The notes beneath the pieces were generated by a model. It ran no database searches. It worked only from the letters and a program-made list of their open reading frames with translations, and was not told the origin of the DNA. DNA of 50,132 bases, from positions 1 through 50,132 of the forward strand of contig WHTT01000050.1 of NCBI GenBank assembly GCA_009377605.1, given 5' to 3'. Both the position numbers and the translations under genes were made by a program. The number at the start of each line of letters is the position of its first letter. The first letter of the stretch is position 1. Origin of the DNA: Luteitalea sp. (GTDB lineage: Bacteria; Acidobacteriota; Vicinamibacteria; Vicinamibacterales; Vicinamibacteraceae). Below, one piece after another: positions 1 to 8,345 of this stretch.

Positions 1-137
1 ATCAAGGGATAGAGGGATCAAGGGATCAAGGGATCGAGGGATCAAGGGATCAAGGGATCGAGGGACCAAGGGATCAAGGGACCAAGGGATCGAGGGCCAC
101 AGGACAGGGGCGAGCGACAAGGGGCAAAGGGACAAGG
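1..137. repeat. Tandem word array CAAGGGAT(C/A)
   Basis: The first ~100 bases are almost entirely imperfect tandem copies of ATCAAGGG and ATCGAGGG, decaying into ACAAGGGGC by about position 135. The same word recurs near 2151-2190, 12528-12681 and 16850-16880. A second, inverted arm is not visible here because the window starts inside the array. No gene is seen in 1-178. Confidence 0.85.
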
Positions 138-178
138 TTCAATGCAAGGCTCGAGGGTTTCCAAGCGTAAGGGCGAGG

Positions 179-952
179 GTGAATAGTTTGAACGAAGAGA
201 TCAAGCGTTACTGGAACGCGCATATTCATGACCTGGAGATGACGACGCAGCCCATTGGGACGCGTGAGTTCTTCGACGATCTCGAGGCGTACCGTTTCGA
301 CAAGCTGCGCTACTTACCGCAGCTCGTCGACTTCGGCGCGTTTGCTGGGCGGGAGCTCCTCGAGGTTGGCTGCGGCATCGGCACCGACTTGGTGCGATTT
401 GCCCGCGGCGGTGCGCGCACGACGGGCGTGGACCTCTCCGAGACCGCGATAGACCTCGCGCAGCGCAACGTCGCGCTGCACGGTGTGGCCGATCGCGCCA
501 CGCTACGTGTGGCGGACGGAGAAGCCTTGCCATTCGAGGCGGATCACTTCGACTGCGTGTACGGGCACGGCGTCATCCCGTACACAGGCGATCCAGCTCG
601 GCTATTGTCTGAATGTTACCGCGTGCTGAAGCGCGGCGGCCACGGCCTGTTCATGGTGTACAACCGCGTCTCGTGGCTGAACGCGCTGTCCAAGGTGATG
701 CGCGTCGATCTCGAGCACGCCGACGCGCCGGTGCTTCGCAAATACTCGATTCCCGAATTTCGCGACCTTCTGGAGCAGGTTGGCTTTCGCGACGGGCGCA
801 TCGTCCCCGAGCGCTTTCCGGTACGATCGCGCCTCCACGGTGGCTGGAAGGGGGCCCTCTACAACACCTGCTTCGTGGGAACCTTCAACACGTTACCCCG
901 CCCGCTCGTCCAGCGGTTCGGGTGGCATCTGATGGCGCTATACAGGAAGTGA
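179..952 (+). CDS. Class I SAM-dependent methyltransferase
   Basis: A 257-residue protein with a Rossmann methyltransferase fold. The SAM-binding motif I (LLEVGCGIGTD) is at about residues 60-70, followed by the acidic loop GVDLS and a post-motif segment ending in YRVLKRGG, typical of the Methyltransf_11/25 families. The substrate cannot be read from the sequence. The start is a GTG directly after GGGCGAGG, which is only a weak ribosome-binding site. The gene converges on the radical SAM gene with a 6-base gap. A second methyltransferase and glycosyltransferases lie nearby, so a small-molecule, lipid or glycan substrate is a reasonable inference. Family call is secure; role is open. Confidence 0.85.
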   Translation: MNSLNEEIKRYWNAHIHDLEMTTQPIGTREFFDDLEAYRFDKLRYLPQLVDFGAFAGRELLEVGCGIGTDLVRFARGGARTTGVDLSETAIDLAQRNVALHGVADRATLRVADGEALPFEADHFDCVYGHGVIPYTGDPARLLSECYRVLKRGGHGLFMVYNRVSWLNALSKVMRVDLEHADAPVLRKYSIPEFRDLLEQVGFRDGRIVPERFPVRSRLHGGWKGALYNTCFVGTFNTLPRPLVQRFGWHLMALYRK

Positions 953-958
953 CGCCCG

Positions 959-2107
959 TTACGCTGACGCAGGCACCAACTCTCGGCTCCGATACCGACG
1001 TTTTTCCGCCGATGCGCGAACGAGGAATTTCGCGTACGGGACAACCTGCTTGATCGCCGCGACGTTCATCTGGCACGGGCTCAGACAGGTAGGGCACTTC
1101 TCGCTTCTAATCCATTCTCGATGCGCCTGGGACGCTTCTCGGAAGTAGATGGTCTCCGGGTCCTCTTCGCACGCGTTGCCCACCACACGGCTGTTCTCGC
1201 AGAAGAACAGGCCGCCGTCGGGGTTGAGCATGACGCCTTGCGACTGGAAGGGGCACGGCGCCAGACGATGATACCCGTTGCCGATCATGTCGGCGTAGTG
1301 CATGTAGATGAAGTTCTGGCCGTCCAGGAGCGGATCCTGGCGCACGCGGTCCAAGAAGAACTGCCGCATCTGCTCCTCTTCCTTGGCGACCGGCTTGATG
1401 TCGCCTTCGAGCTCAGCATTGCCCAGCATCGCCTCGGTGAAGCGGACCATGTTGAACACGATGTCGAGCTTCTCGCGCCGTGCCCACGCCAAGATGTTCT
1501 CCGCATCGTCCAGGTTCATCGAGAAGATGGTGGAGGAGATGCCGAAATTGAAGGGATACTGCTTCTGCAGCGCCTTCATGGCCGCGATCGTTTCGCTGGC
1601 CTTGTCGAAGCCGCGCTTGACGCGCCGCACGTCGTTGTGGACCTCGCCGACACCGTCAATCGACACACGGGCACTGAAGATGACGTCGCGCGCGTGACAC
1701 AGCTCGACGATCTTCGTCAGCATCGGGATGGCCCGGTGCGGTGTGAGGCCAGTCGTGTTGAGCGTGAGCTTGCGGAGGCGAGGTAACTTGTCGGTGACCA
1801 GCCGGCAGATGTCCACGAGGTCATTGCGCGTCGTGGGCTCTCCACCCGAGATGCTGCAGATCTCGAGATTCTTCCAGAGCGAGGAGTCGAGCACGCGCTC
1901 GATTTGCTCGAGTGTGATGTCCTGCTTGCGATCGCCGCGCTGCCAATTGCTGCACATGTTGCAGCGGGCGTCGCAGACGAACGTGATGTGGAAGATGAGG
2001 ACGGTGGGGTGGATCGGATGCCGCCGGGCCACGTACCCGTTCAGCAGGTCCCGGGGTGCGCTCAACGCCGCCTTGGTCAGATATCTGGCTGCATAGGTTT
2101 GAGCCAT
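959..2107 (-). CDS. Radical SAM protein with C-terminal cysteine-rich (SPASM-like) region
   Basis: A 382-residue protein. The CxxxCxxC cluster that binds the radical-SAM [4Fe-4S] is at C45, C49 and C52 (FVCDARCNMC), followed by the SGGEP SAM-binding motif near residue 80. The C-terminal third carries a further cysteine set (APCPFQSQG, FFCENS, KCPTCLSPC) resembling SPASM/twitch auxiliary-cluster domains, so more than one iron-sulfur cluster is likely. Such proteins modify peptides, lipids or carbohydrates. The ATG start (complement of 2105-2107) is 37 bases from the end of the upstream flippase-like gene, so co-transcription is likely. Substrate unknown. Confidence 0.85.
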   Translation of the reverse strand: MAQTYAARYLTKAALSAPRDLLNGYVARRHPIHPTVLIFHITFVCDARCNMCSNWQRGDRKQDITLEQIERVLDSSLWKNLEICSISGGEPTTRNDLVDICRLVTDKLPRLRKLTLNTTGLTPHRAIPMLTKIVELCHARDVIFSARVSIDGVGEVHNDVRRVKRGFDKASETIAAMKALQKQYPFNFGISSTIFSMNLDDAENILAWARREKLDIVFNMVRFTEAMLGNAELEGDIKPVAKEEEQMRQFFLDRVRQDPLLDGQNFIYMHYADMIGNGYHRLAPCPFQSQGVMLNPDGGLFFCENSRVVGNACEEDPETIYFREASQAHREWIRSEKCPTCLSPCQMNVAAIKQVVPYAKFLVRASAEKRRYRSRELVPASA

Positions 2108-2144
2108 ATTAAGTCCTTCATTTTACGTAATTTCGGGGCCGACG

Positions 2145-3110
2145 TCAAAGAAGGGATCCCTTGACCCCTTGACCCTTGACCCCTTGCCCTCTGAGATAAA
2201 GCCATGCGCCCGGCAGATTTCCCGCAATTCCCGAGAGGACGATCAAGGTCGACAATGCGAACGAAAGCTCATCCGCGACGCCGACCCGGTGCAGCAGCCA
2301 GACGATCACGCCTTGGGGCAGGCCGAATCCGCTGACCGAGAGTGGTAGCAGCAGCATGAGCAAGCCAATCGGCATGAAAACGAGATAGTACGTGAACGGC
2401 ACCTCCATCCCGAGGCCGAGCCCCAGCACGTACGCCTGTAGGACGCGGAGCACCTGAACCAACAGCGACAAGCAGAACACCGATGCAAGCACGCCAGGCG
2501 CGCGCCGATAACGGGCCACGGCGTCGGCGAGCCGCAGCAGGATCCGGCCGAGCTGGCGCGTTTGCCAGCCCGTCTGCAGAAAACGCTGCACAAGGCGGTC
2601 CGCCCAAAGGGCGGCTACGGTTCCGATGGCGACGCCGGCCGTCAGCAGAAGGATCCCGTCTCGAAGCGCGGACTCCTCCGCCTGCGTCCAGATCAGGGCC
2701 CCCATGGTCCCAAGGAGAACGATCGCGATGACGCCCAGCAAGCGGTCGACGGCCACCGACGCCAGCGCCGCACTGTTGTGCGCGGTGTGCCGGCCCAGCG
2801 ACCATGCGCGCGCGGCGTCTCCGCCGACGCCGGCCGGGAGGAAGCTCCCGACGAAGGAGCTGACCAGGAAGATCCTCGCCGCTGGGCCGAAGGCAACCGG
2901 CGTTTCGCTGGCCTTCAGCAGCAGCACCCAACGCCAGATCATCGTGACGCGGTCGAGCGCCAGCAGCAGGCCCACCAGACCAACCGACCAGAGACACACG
3001 CCCAGGATGGCCCGCGCGGCGGCGCCGGCATCCACTTGGCGGACGAGATACACGAGGATGGCCGACGTGATGATGACGCGGAGCCACGTCGACCGGAGCA
3101 GGCGAGTCAC
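2145..3110 (-). CDS. Flippase-like integral membrane protein (LPG_synthase_TM / UPF0104 family)
   Basis: A 321-residue multispanning protein with about seven or eight hydrophobic segments. It has the family signature F.GS.LPAGVGGDAAR near residue 95 and V..DR.LG soon after, as in the MprF N-terminal flippase domain and AglD-like proteins. It probably moves or accommodates a lipid-linked product in the inner membrane. The GTG start overlaps the stop of the upstream methyltransferase by four bases (GTGA), so translation is coupled. The last 14 or so residues (GQGVKGQGVKGSLL) are a direct translation of the CAAGGGGT intergenic word array, so the ancestral C-terminus has been overwritten or extended by the repeat. 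Confidence 0.8.
   Translation of the reverse strand: MTRLLRSTWLRVIITSAILVYLVRQVDAGAAARAILGVCLWSVGLVGLLLALDRVTMIWRWVLLLKASETPVAFGPAARIFLVSSFVGSFLPAGVGGDAARAWSLGRHTAHNSAALASVAVDRLLGVIAIVLLGTMGALIWTQAEESALRDGILLLTAGVAIGTVAALWADRLVQRFLQTGWQTRQLGRILLRLADAVARYRRAPGVLASVFCLSLLVQVLRVLQAYVLGLGLGMEVPFTYYLVFMPIGLLMLLLPLSVSGFGLPQGVIVWLLHRVGVADELSFALSTLIVLSGIAGNLPGAWLYLRGQGVKGQGVKGSLL
2151..2190. repeat. CCTTGACC word array inside a CDS 3' end
   Basis: Consecutive copies of CCCTTGACC on the + strand (CAAGGGGTC on the coding strand) form the last 14 codons of the flippase-like gene. Same word as at 1-137 and 12528-12681. Confidence 0.85.
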
Positions 3111-3823
3111 GGCAGCGGCTTGCGCGCGACGAAGGTGAGGGTCTCGAACAGATTCTTGCGGACCTTGAACAGCAGCTCCTCCGAGCGCGTATAGCGCGAC
3201 AAGGCGTCGACGCCCGGTAGGTTCACGAGGAGCGCAGCCCCCGCGAGCAGGTCGCGTCCGAGCCCTGTGGCCACCCCAATGCTCCGCACGACCTGCTCGA
3301 GCCGAAATCCGCCGTCGTAGAGCAGCTGTCGGACCCGCCGCTCGGTGGTCACGAAGTTATGGGTGTAATCGACGTCCCAGAAGAAGGTGCGCTCCTTCAA
3401 GTAATCAGGCACCACGATGAAGAGCACACCGCCCGGTTTGAGCGCGCGCAGCGCCTCCGCCGTGAACGCGCGGGCGGCGTCGATCCCCGACATGTGCTCC
3501 AGGACTTGGTCTGCGTACACCACCTCGTAGCCGGCATCGTCAACGGGTAACGGCGGCACGAACGCCTTGAGGACCTCCAGGCCTTTGGCTCGCAATACCT
3601 CGATCAAGAGGTCGCTTGCCTCGACCGCGACGTATGTCCAGCCGGCCGCGATTGCCGCCTCGCCCAACGACCCGTGCCCCGGCCCGATTTCGAGGAGACG
3701 TCCGGGTGGACGGCTATGGCGCGTGAGCAGCTCGAGCCGCGTCCGTTCGATGCGGTTGCGTCGCCCCGCGCCGTAATCGGTGAGCTGCTTCTCCCTGAAC
3801 GACCGGTAGAACGTGTCAGCCAC
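3107..3823 (-). CDS. Class I SAM-dependent methyltransferase
   Basis: A 238-residue methyltransferase with motif I LLEIGPGHGSLG at about residues 43-54, an acidic VEAS at the end of strand 2, and YADQVLEHM plus LKPGG as the later motifs (Methyltransf_11/23-like). It overlaps the downstream flippase-like gene by four bases and follows the lipoprotein gene by 5 bases. Lipoprotein, methyltransferase, flippase and radical SAM therefore run as one minus-strand operon. It shares no close identity with the methyltransferase at 179-952, so the two are not a recent duplication. Substrate unknown. Confidence 0.85.
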   Translation of the reverse strand: MADTFYRSFREKQLTDYGAGRRNRIERTRLELLTRHSRPPGRLLEIGPGHGSLGEAAIAAGWTYVAVEASDLLIEVLRAKGLEVLKAFVPPLPVDDAGYEVVYADQVLEHMSGIDAARAFTAEALRALKPGGVLFIVVPDYLKERTFFWDVDYTHNFVTTERRVRQLLYDGGFRLEQVVRSIGVATGLGRDLLAGAALLVNLPGVDALSRYTRSEELLFKVRKNLFETLTFVARKPLP

Positions 3824-3828
3824 GAAGG

Positions 3829-4707
3829 TCAGTATTCGTTCTTGAACCGCCCACGCGTGATCCAGATGTACATGCCCGCCGGCGTAATGCTGTGCACCTC
3901 GTTGACCCCGTAGCTCGGGCTCCCGCAGTGCCCAATGATCACGTCGTAAATCCAGACGTCACGACTGTTCTCGCTCCGGCCAGGACCGTGGTGATACGCG
4001 ACGACGTCCTTCGACGGGTCGCTGGGGTTCCCACGCTTTCCATTGAAGCCCCAGCGGTTGTCGTCCTGACGCAGGCGGTCGACCAGCGTGTCCAGGAAGC
4101 GCCAGCCGGTCGGCGTGTGCTCCTGGCACGAATGGTTGTACAGGAGATCCGGTTGCGCAGCCACGAGCTGGCCTCCAACCGCGGCCAACTGAGCGCGTGC
4201 CTTCGCCTCGCTGGTTTGGCCATCCGGTGTGCGCGGCTGGACGCCTCCACCGGTCGTAAACGTCGCCGTGGCCGACCATGGCCCCACGCCTTCCTCGTTT
4301 TCCCCGCGGACGCGCCACTGATAGGTCGTCCGGGCGGCGAGACTCGCGCCGCCGAGCTCGAGGACGGCCGTTTCGCCGCGAGCCGGCACGACGCGGTCCA
4401 CGACGCGCCGGTCGCCCCGCAACACCTGGAAGCGATGCACGACGCCCTTGATCTCCGCGAACTCCCCCGTGGCTGCTTCTGCCTCGAGGGCCTTGGGACG
4501 CTCGCCCTTCGGATACGTGTGGCCGTTGGCCGGCTCGGTTGGCGTCGGCGCTGTCAGCTTCAGCTGCGGCTGGCTGCCAGACTCCGCGGTCCGCGAGCCG
4601 TCGCCCCCGGCGTCCGGTACTGCCGCCGGTGCCGCCGGCGATTGCTCACTGCAGCCCGCGGCAACGCTCACCGCGAGCAACAAGCCTAATTTTGTTGCAA
4701 GTCGCAT
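3829..4707 (-). CDS. Lipoprotein with fibronectin type III domain
   Basis: A 292-residue exported lipoprotein. I place the start at ATG 4705-4707, because GGGGAG lies 4 bases upstream and the product then opens with a lipoprotein signal peptide ending in the lipobox VAAGC (C19). Upstream in-frame codons would bury that signal. Residues of roughly 50-150 form a fibronectin type III-like beta sandwich (YQWRVRGEN, GVGPWSATATFTT). The remaining C-terminal domain (NHSCQEHTPTGW, YHHGPG, DVWIYDVI) is not one I recognise. It is probably anchored in the outer membrane or periplasm. It is first in the minus-strand operon with the methyltransferase and flippase. Confidence 0.75.
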   Translation of the reverse strand: MRLATKLGLLLAVSVAAGCSEQSPAAPAAVPDAGGDGSRTAESGSQPQLKLTAPTPTEPANGHTYPKGERPKALEAEAATGEFAEIKGVVHRFQVLRGDRRVVDRVVPARGETAVLELGGASLAARTTYQWRVRGENEEGVGPWSATATFTTGGGVQPRTPDGQTSEAKARAQLAAVGGQLVAAQPDLLYNHSCQEHTPTGWRFLDTLVDRLRQDDNRWGFNGKRGNPSDPSKDVVAYHHGPGRSENSRDVWIYDVIIGHCGSPSYGVNEVHSITPAGMYIWITRGRFKNEY

Positions 4708-4830
4708 AGCTCTCCCCTTGGTTGACCGACAGCGAACACACAAAATTCGCCCGCGGCCCGCGCTGGGAGAGCGAACCAATGGCAGGAACGCACGCATTCT
4801 ACAACGGGTCATTGACACTATCCACTACTT
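4708..4830. other. Intergenic gap upstream of the FN3 lipoprotein gene
   Basis: The 123 bases between two minus-strand genes. On the minus strand a TAGAAT hexamer about 85 bases before the lipoprotein start could be a -10 box, but no good -35 is in register. The SD GGGGAG lies at its left edge. Nothing else seen. Confidence 0.3.
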
Positions 4831-5703
4831 TCACCAGGGGAGGGGGATTCTCGGGAAGCCCAGGTCGTCGAACGTCATACGGATGCCGAGGCCGCCCTGG
4901 ACACCGCCGGCCCGCACCTTGCGCGGGCCGCTGACGGCATCGAGCGTGACCGAGGCGGTGGCCCAGCGCACGAAGCCGTTGGCGCCGAGCTCGGTGAAGC
5001 CCGGGAGGCTCCACGGCAGGCGGTAGGTGCCGTCGAGGCCGACATGGTACCCAACGGTCCAGTCGCTCTCTTCGCGCGGCTGAAGGCTGCGGATGGACAC
5101 GGTCTCGAAGTCGGGTGGATCATTTTCGTCGAGGTTGTCCGGTGTGAGCGCACCAACGAACTCGTGTGAGACGAAGTAGAACGACGGGCCGGCCGACAGG
5201 CCGATATCGATGTCGTCACGGACCGGCACCATCCAGCCGGCGCTCAGGTGAAACGCCGACTCCTGGTGCTGGAGGGAGTCGCTGCTTCCGGCGGTCGTGC
5301 GCGTCCTGCCGAAATCGACCGGGTGTGGGACGACGGCCGTCACGGCCGATCGAGCGTCTCCCGAGACGCGCGTGAATGTCCCGCCGATGAGCGCATTGCG
5401 CCAGACGCGCCATCCGGCCCCCACACCGAAGAGGAAGGCGCCGCCGTAGCGCTGCGATGTTTGCACGCTCGCCGTTTCGTTGTAGACCGCGAAGTCGAAG
5501 CCCTCGCTCACCGACGAGCCCAAGATCTCACCGCCGAATCCCACGCTCACGATCAGGTCATGCTCCCATGGCCGCATGATCGTCTGCGGAATTCGGCCCA
5601 GCAGGCCCGGTTGTGTATCAGGAGGCGTCTGCGCGTGCGCAGGAAGCGCGACGATGAGACCTAGGAAAAGCAATAGTGCAACGTTCCGCATGAGCGGCGA
5701 CAT
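4831..5703 (-). CDS. Outer-membrane beta-barrel-like protein
   Basis: A 290-residue protein with a Sec signal peptide ending PAHAQ near residue 25. It then has alternating hydrophobic/aromatic strands with many glycines (GVGAGWRVWRN, FHLSAGWMVP, SAGPSFYF), and ends in GIRMTFDDLGFPRIPLPW, consistent with a small outer-membrane barrel. No catalytic motif is visible. The chosen ATG (complement of 5701-5703) has GAAAGA just before it; an ATG four codons later is possible but has no SD. It lies between the lipoprotein gene and a second flippase-like gene and may belong to the same envelope export function. Family name uncertain. Confidence 0.65.
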   Translation of the reverse strand: MSPLMRNVALLLFLGLIVALPAHAQTPPDTQPGLLGRIPQTIMRPWEHDLIVSVGFGGEILGSSVSEGFDFAVYNETASVQTSQRYGGAFLFGVGAGWRVWRNALIGGTFTRVSGDARSAVTAVVPHPVDFGRTRTTAGSSDSLQHQESAFHLSAGWMVPVRDDIDIGLSAGPSFYFVSHEFVGALTPDNLDENDPPDFETVSIRSLQPREESDWTVGYHVGLDGTYRLPWSLPGFTELGANGFVRWATASVTLDAVSGPRKVRAGGVQGGLGIRMTFDDLGFPRIPLPW

Positions 5704-5778
5704 TCTTTCAGCAGCTCACACGCGAGTCAACGGAAATCGGGACTCAGGATTCAGGAATTAGGATTCGGGAATCAGTGG

Positions 5779-6831
5779 TTACGTGTCGAGCTTGACATCA
5801 TCGGTTTGATCGAGCAGTCGGGGCTTGTGATCGCGATGGAGAGCCGCACGTTCCCTGGCGGGCTGTGGGCTTCGTCGGAGCAGGAAAAGAGCGCCACCGG
5901 CGAGCGACAACACCATGATGAGACCCGCGCTGGCGAGCGAGAGCGCGAGCGCAGCGCCGACACCCAGGCCGAGCCGCGTGAAGAAATAGCTGAACGTCGC
6001 TTCCCGCACGCCCAAGCCGTTGATGGAGATTGGCAGGAGCTGCGCCACCAGACTGACGGGCACGATGATCAGCGCGTCGCGCACGCGGAAAGGGATCCCG
6101 AGGCCGTAGGCAACAGCGACATAGACGAGGACGAGCAGGAGCTGAACGGTTACCGCGCCGGCTCCAGCGATCGCGACAGCCCCCGGACGACGGGCCATCT
6201 GCTCGAGCAGAGTATGGATGCGCGCCAAGCGATGCTCTACCCACTCTGGATGCAAGACACGGAGCGGTCCGAGCAGCTTGGTCACGAGATGCGGGTAGTA
6301 GAGTACCGGCACACCGACGGCCACGAAGCCAGCGAGGGCCATCCAGAGATAACTGGCTCCGGGTACCGGCATTCGCCCGTGGTGGGCGAGCACTGATCCG
6401 GCTGCCGCGACGGCCGTGAGCGCCGCGAGGCCAATCAGCCGATCGACGAGAATCACGCCGGTGGCAACCGTGCGGGAGCCGGTCAGCGGTGCCGTGTCGG
6501 CGATGCGGACCACGTCGCCGCCAATATTGCTCGGGAGGAAGTTATTGAAGAAGGTCGCGACCAGGTACGAACGAAACAGCATCGAGACGGGGACGCCGAC
6601 TTGCTGCGTATCCAGCAAGAGGCGCCAGCGCCAGGCGCCGACGAGGAGATGCAAGAGATAGACGAAAACGCCGAGCAGCAGCCAGCCGGGGTCCATGCCT
6701 TGTAGCCGCCCGCCAACTTCGGCGACATCGGTCTGCGAGAAAAGCAACCACAGCAGGCCCGCGCTGACCCCGATCTTCACGATAAGGAACAGGACCCGCC
6801 GTGAATTGCCCGTTTCTCGCGCTCCCGACAT
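5779..6831 (-). CDS. Second flippase-like integral membrane protein (LPG_synthase_TM / UPF0104)
   Basis: A 350-residue multispanning protein of the same family as the product of 2145-3110, with the matching signatures F.NNFLPSNIGGD near residue 105, VDRLIG, and LLPISINGLGVRE near residue 255. I place the start at ATG 6829-6831, because farther upstream the frame only translates the GTGACAAG word array and an unrelated stretch. It is divergent from the glycosyltransferase operon that begins about 250 bases away, and its upstream region is that word array. Likely role: transbilayer movement or tolerance of a lipid-linked intermediate made by the neighbouring transferases. Confidence 0.8.
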   Translation of the reverse strand: MSGARETGNSRRVLFLIVKIGVSAGLLWLLFSQTDVAEVGGRLQGMDPGWLLLGVFVYLLHLLVGAWRWRLLLDTQQVGVPVSMLFRSYLVATFFNNFLPSNIGGDVVRIADTAPLTGSRTVATGVILVDRLIGLAALTAVAAAGSVLAHHGRMPVPGASYLWMALAGFVAVGVPVLYYPHLVTKLLGPLRVLHPEWVEHRLARIHTLLEQMARRPGAVAIAGAGAVTVQLLLVLVYVAVAYGLGIPFRVRDALIIVPVSLVAQLLPISINGLGVREATFSYFFTRLGLGVGAALALSLASAGLIMVLSLAGGALFLLRRSPQPARERAALHRDHKPRLLDQTDDVKLDT

Positions 6832-6854
6832 CGAACCGAGCAGGGTAGCACGGA

Positions 6855-7020
6855 AGGGGTGAGGGGGTGACAGGGTGAGAGGGTCATCCAGGCGTACGCA
6901 GCCCACATCGCAGGACAGTGCCAGGTCGGAAGCGGAAATTCTGTTCGCCGCCACATCTATGCCCGAAGAACCCCCTCACCTTGTCACCCTGTCACCCTCT
7001 CACCTTGTCACCGTGTCACC
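6855..7020. repeat. Inverted GTGACAAG / CTTGTCAC word array
   Basis: The left arm (about 6857-6884) reads GTGAGGGGGTGACAGGGTGA and similar. The right arm (about 6970-7020) reads CCTCACCTTGTCACCCTGTC and similar, i.e. the same word on the other strand. The ~85 bases between are unique. The arms could pair in RNA or extruded DNA. The array separates divergent genes, so it is not simply a terminator. Confidence 0.8.
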
Positions 7021-7033
7021 CACTGTCTATAAT
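7005..7033 (+). promoter_or_regulatory. Near-consensus sigma-70 promoter for the glycosyltransferase operon
   Basis: TTGTCA at 7005-7010 and TATAAT at 7028-7033 are separated by exactly 17 bases. The -35 hexamer is part of the last CTTGTCAC word of the array. The start point would fall near 7040. That rules out the ATG at 7032 as a translation start and favours the GTG at 7083. Confidence 0.6.
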
Positions 7034-7082
7034 GCCGACATTGTTGCTGGGCTACGACGCCGCAACGCATGGGTTGAATTCT

Positions 7083-8345
7083 GTGACTGCCCCCGCCGCT
7101 CCGCTCCGGATCCTCATGCTGGCTCCGGAGCCGTTCTTTGAGCCGCGTGGCACGCCATTCAGCGAGTATCACCGCATTAAAGCGCTGGTCGAGGATGGGC
7201 ACCAGGTCGATCTGGTCACCTATCCCTTTGGCGGCGACGTGCAGCTGCCGAACGTCCGCATCGTGCGGTGTGCGCGGCCGCCCTTCGTCCACAGCGTGCC
7301 TGTCGGTCCCTCTCTTCGCAAAGCGATTCTGGATGTTTGCCTCGGTGCGACTGCGCTGCGCTGGGCGCTCGGCCGCCGCAATCGCTACGATGCCATCCAT
7401 TCCCACGAGGAAGCGGGCCTGCTGGGTGTGTGGCTGAGTCGACGGCTCGGCGTGCCGCACCTGTATGACATGCATTCGAGCCTGCCGCAGCAGCTCGCCA
7501 ACTTTCACTTCTCGCAGTCCCGTCTGTTGCGTCGTGTCTTCGACTGGATGGAGCAGACGATGGTCCGCGACTCGCGGGTGATCATTACGATTTGCCAGGA
7601 GCTGCAGGATCAGGTGCGCACGATGGGCGCGGGCGAGCGGGCGGTGCTGATCGAGAACGTCATGGGCGGCGACGTCGACGACGTGCCGGGGCCTGGACGC
7701 GAGAAGTTGCGCGCGGCTTGGGGCATCACGCCGGAGCAGCCCGTCGTGCTCTACACTGGTACCTTCGAATCGTATCAGGGGCTCGACCTGTTGCTCGAGG
7801 CTGCGGTGCATCTTCGGACGCGTGTGCCTGATGCCGTGGTCGTGATCGTCGGTGGGGCGCCCGAGCAGGTCAGCGGTTATCAGAAGCGAGCGGCTGCACG
7901 CGGCGCACCGATTTTTTGTGTAGGACAGCGGCCGCCCGAAGAGATCCCGCACTTCGTAGATGCCTGCGACGTGCTGGTCTCACCACGGATTGCCGGCACG
8001 AATACGCCGCTCAAGATTTACTCGTATCTGCGCTCGGGCCGTCCAATCGTTGCGACCGACCTTTGGACGCATCGTCAGGTGCTCGACGAGACGTCGGCGG
8101 TGCTGGTGCGGCCAGATGCCGAGGCGGTCGCCGATGGCCTGACCGTGCTGCTGCGGAATCCAGCCGAACGCGCCCGCATCGTTGACGGCGCCCGCCAGCT
8201 GGCCAGCGCGAAGTACAGCCGCGCGGGATACGTGGAGCGCACGCGGCGCGCGTACGAGCTGCTCATGGACGGCTCATCGCGGCCCGTCGGCCACACGCCG
8301 CTCCCGCCGGTTGGCCAGGTGCGCGCAAGGAGCTCGAAGCTGTGA
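7083..8345 (+). CDS. Glycosyltransferase, family 4-type (GT-B fold)
   Basis: A 420-residue glycosyltransferase. The N-terminal Glyco_transf_4-like domain starts RILMLAPEPFFEPRGTP, and the C-terminal Glycos_transf_1 domain has VVLYTGTFESYQGLDLL and the donor-binding region SPRIAGTNTPLKIYSYL. It would transfer a sugar from a nucleotide donor in the cytoplasm. I chose the GTG at 7083 because the next upstream start, ATG 7032, lies inside the predicted -10 box. Everything upstream of that only translates the intergenic word array (TLSPCHPL repeated). The stop overlaps the epimerase start (GTGA). Sugar and acceptor unknown. Confidence 0.8.
   Translation: MTAPAAPLRILMLAPEPFFEPRGTPFSEYHRIKALVEDGHQVDLVTYPFGGDVQLPNVRIVRCARPPFVHSVPVGPSLRKAILDVCLGATALRWALGRRNRYDAIHSHEEAGLLGVWLSRRLGVPHLYDMHSSLPQQLANFHFSQSRLLRRVFDWMEQTMVRDSRVIITICQELQDQVRTMGAGERAVLIENVMGGDVDDVPGPGREKLRAAWGITPEQPVVLYTGTFESYQGLDLLLEAAVHLRTRVPDAVVVIVGGAPEQVSGYQKRAAARGAPIFCVGQRPPEEIPHFVDACDVLVSPRIAGTNTPLKIYSYLRSGRPIVATDLWTHRQVLDETSAVLVRPDAEAVADGLTVLLRNPAERARIVDGARQLASAKYSRAGYVERTRRAYELLMDGSSRPVGHTPLPPVGQVRARSSKL

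Noticed and set aside
1-137. Tandem repeats resembling a CRISPR array; the same applies to the CACGAAGG arrays
   Set aside because: Units are 7-9 bases with no unique spacers of regular length, and no cas genes are present.
7032-7034. ATG as start of the first glycosyltransferase
   Set aside because: It lies inside the predicted TATAAT -10 box, so it would be upstream of the transcript start.
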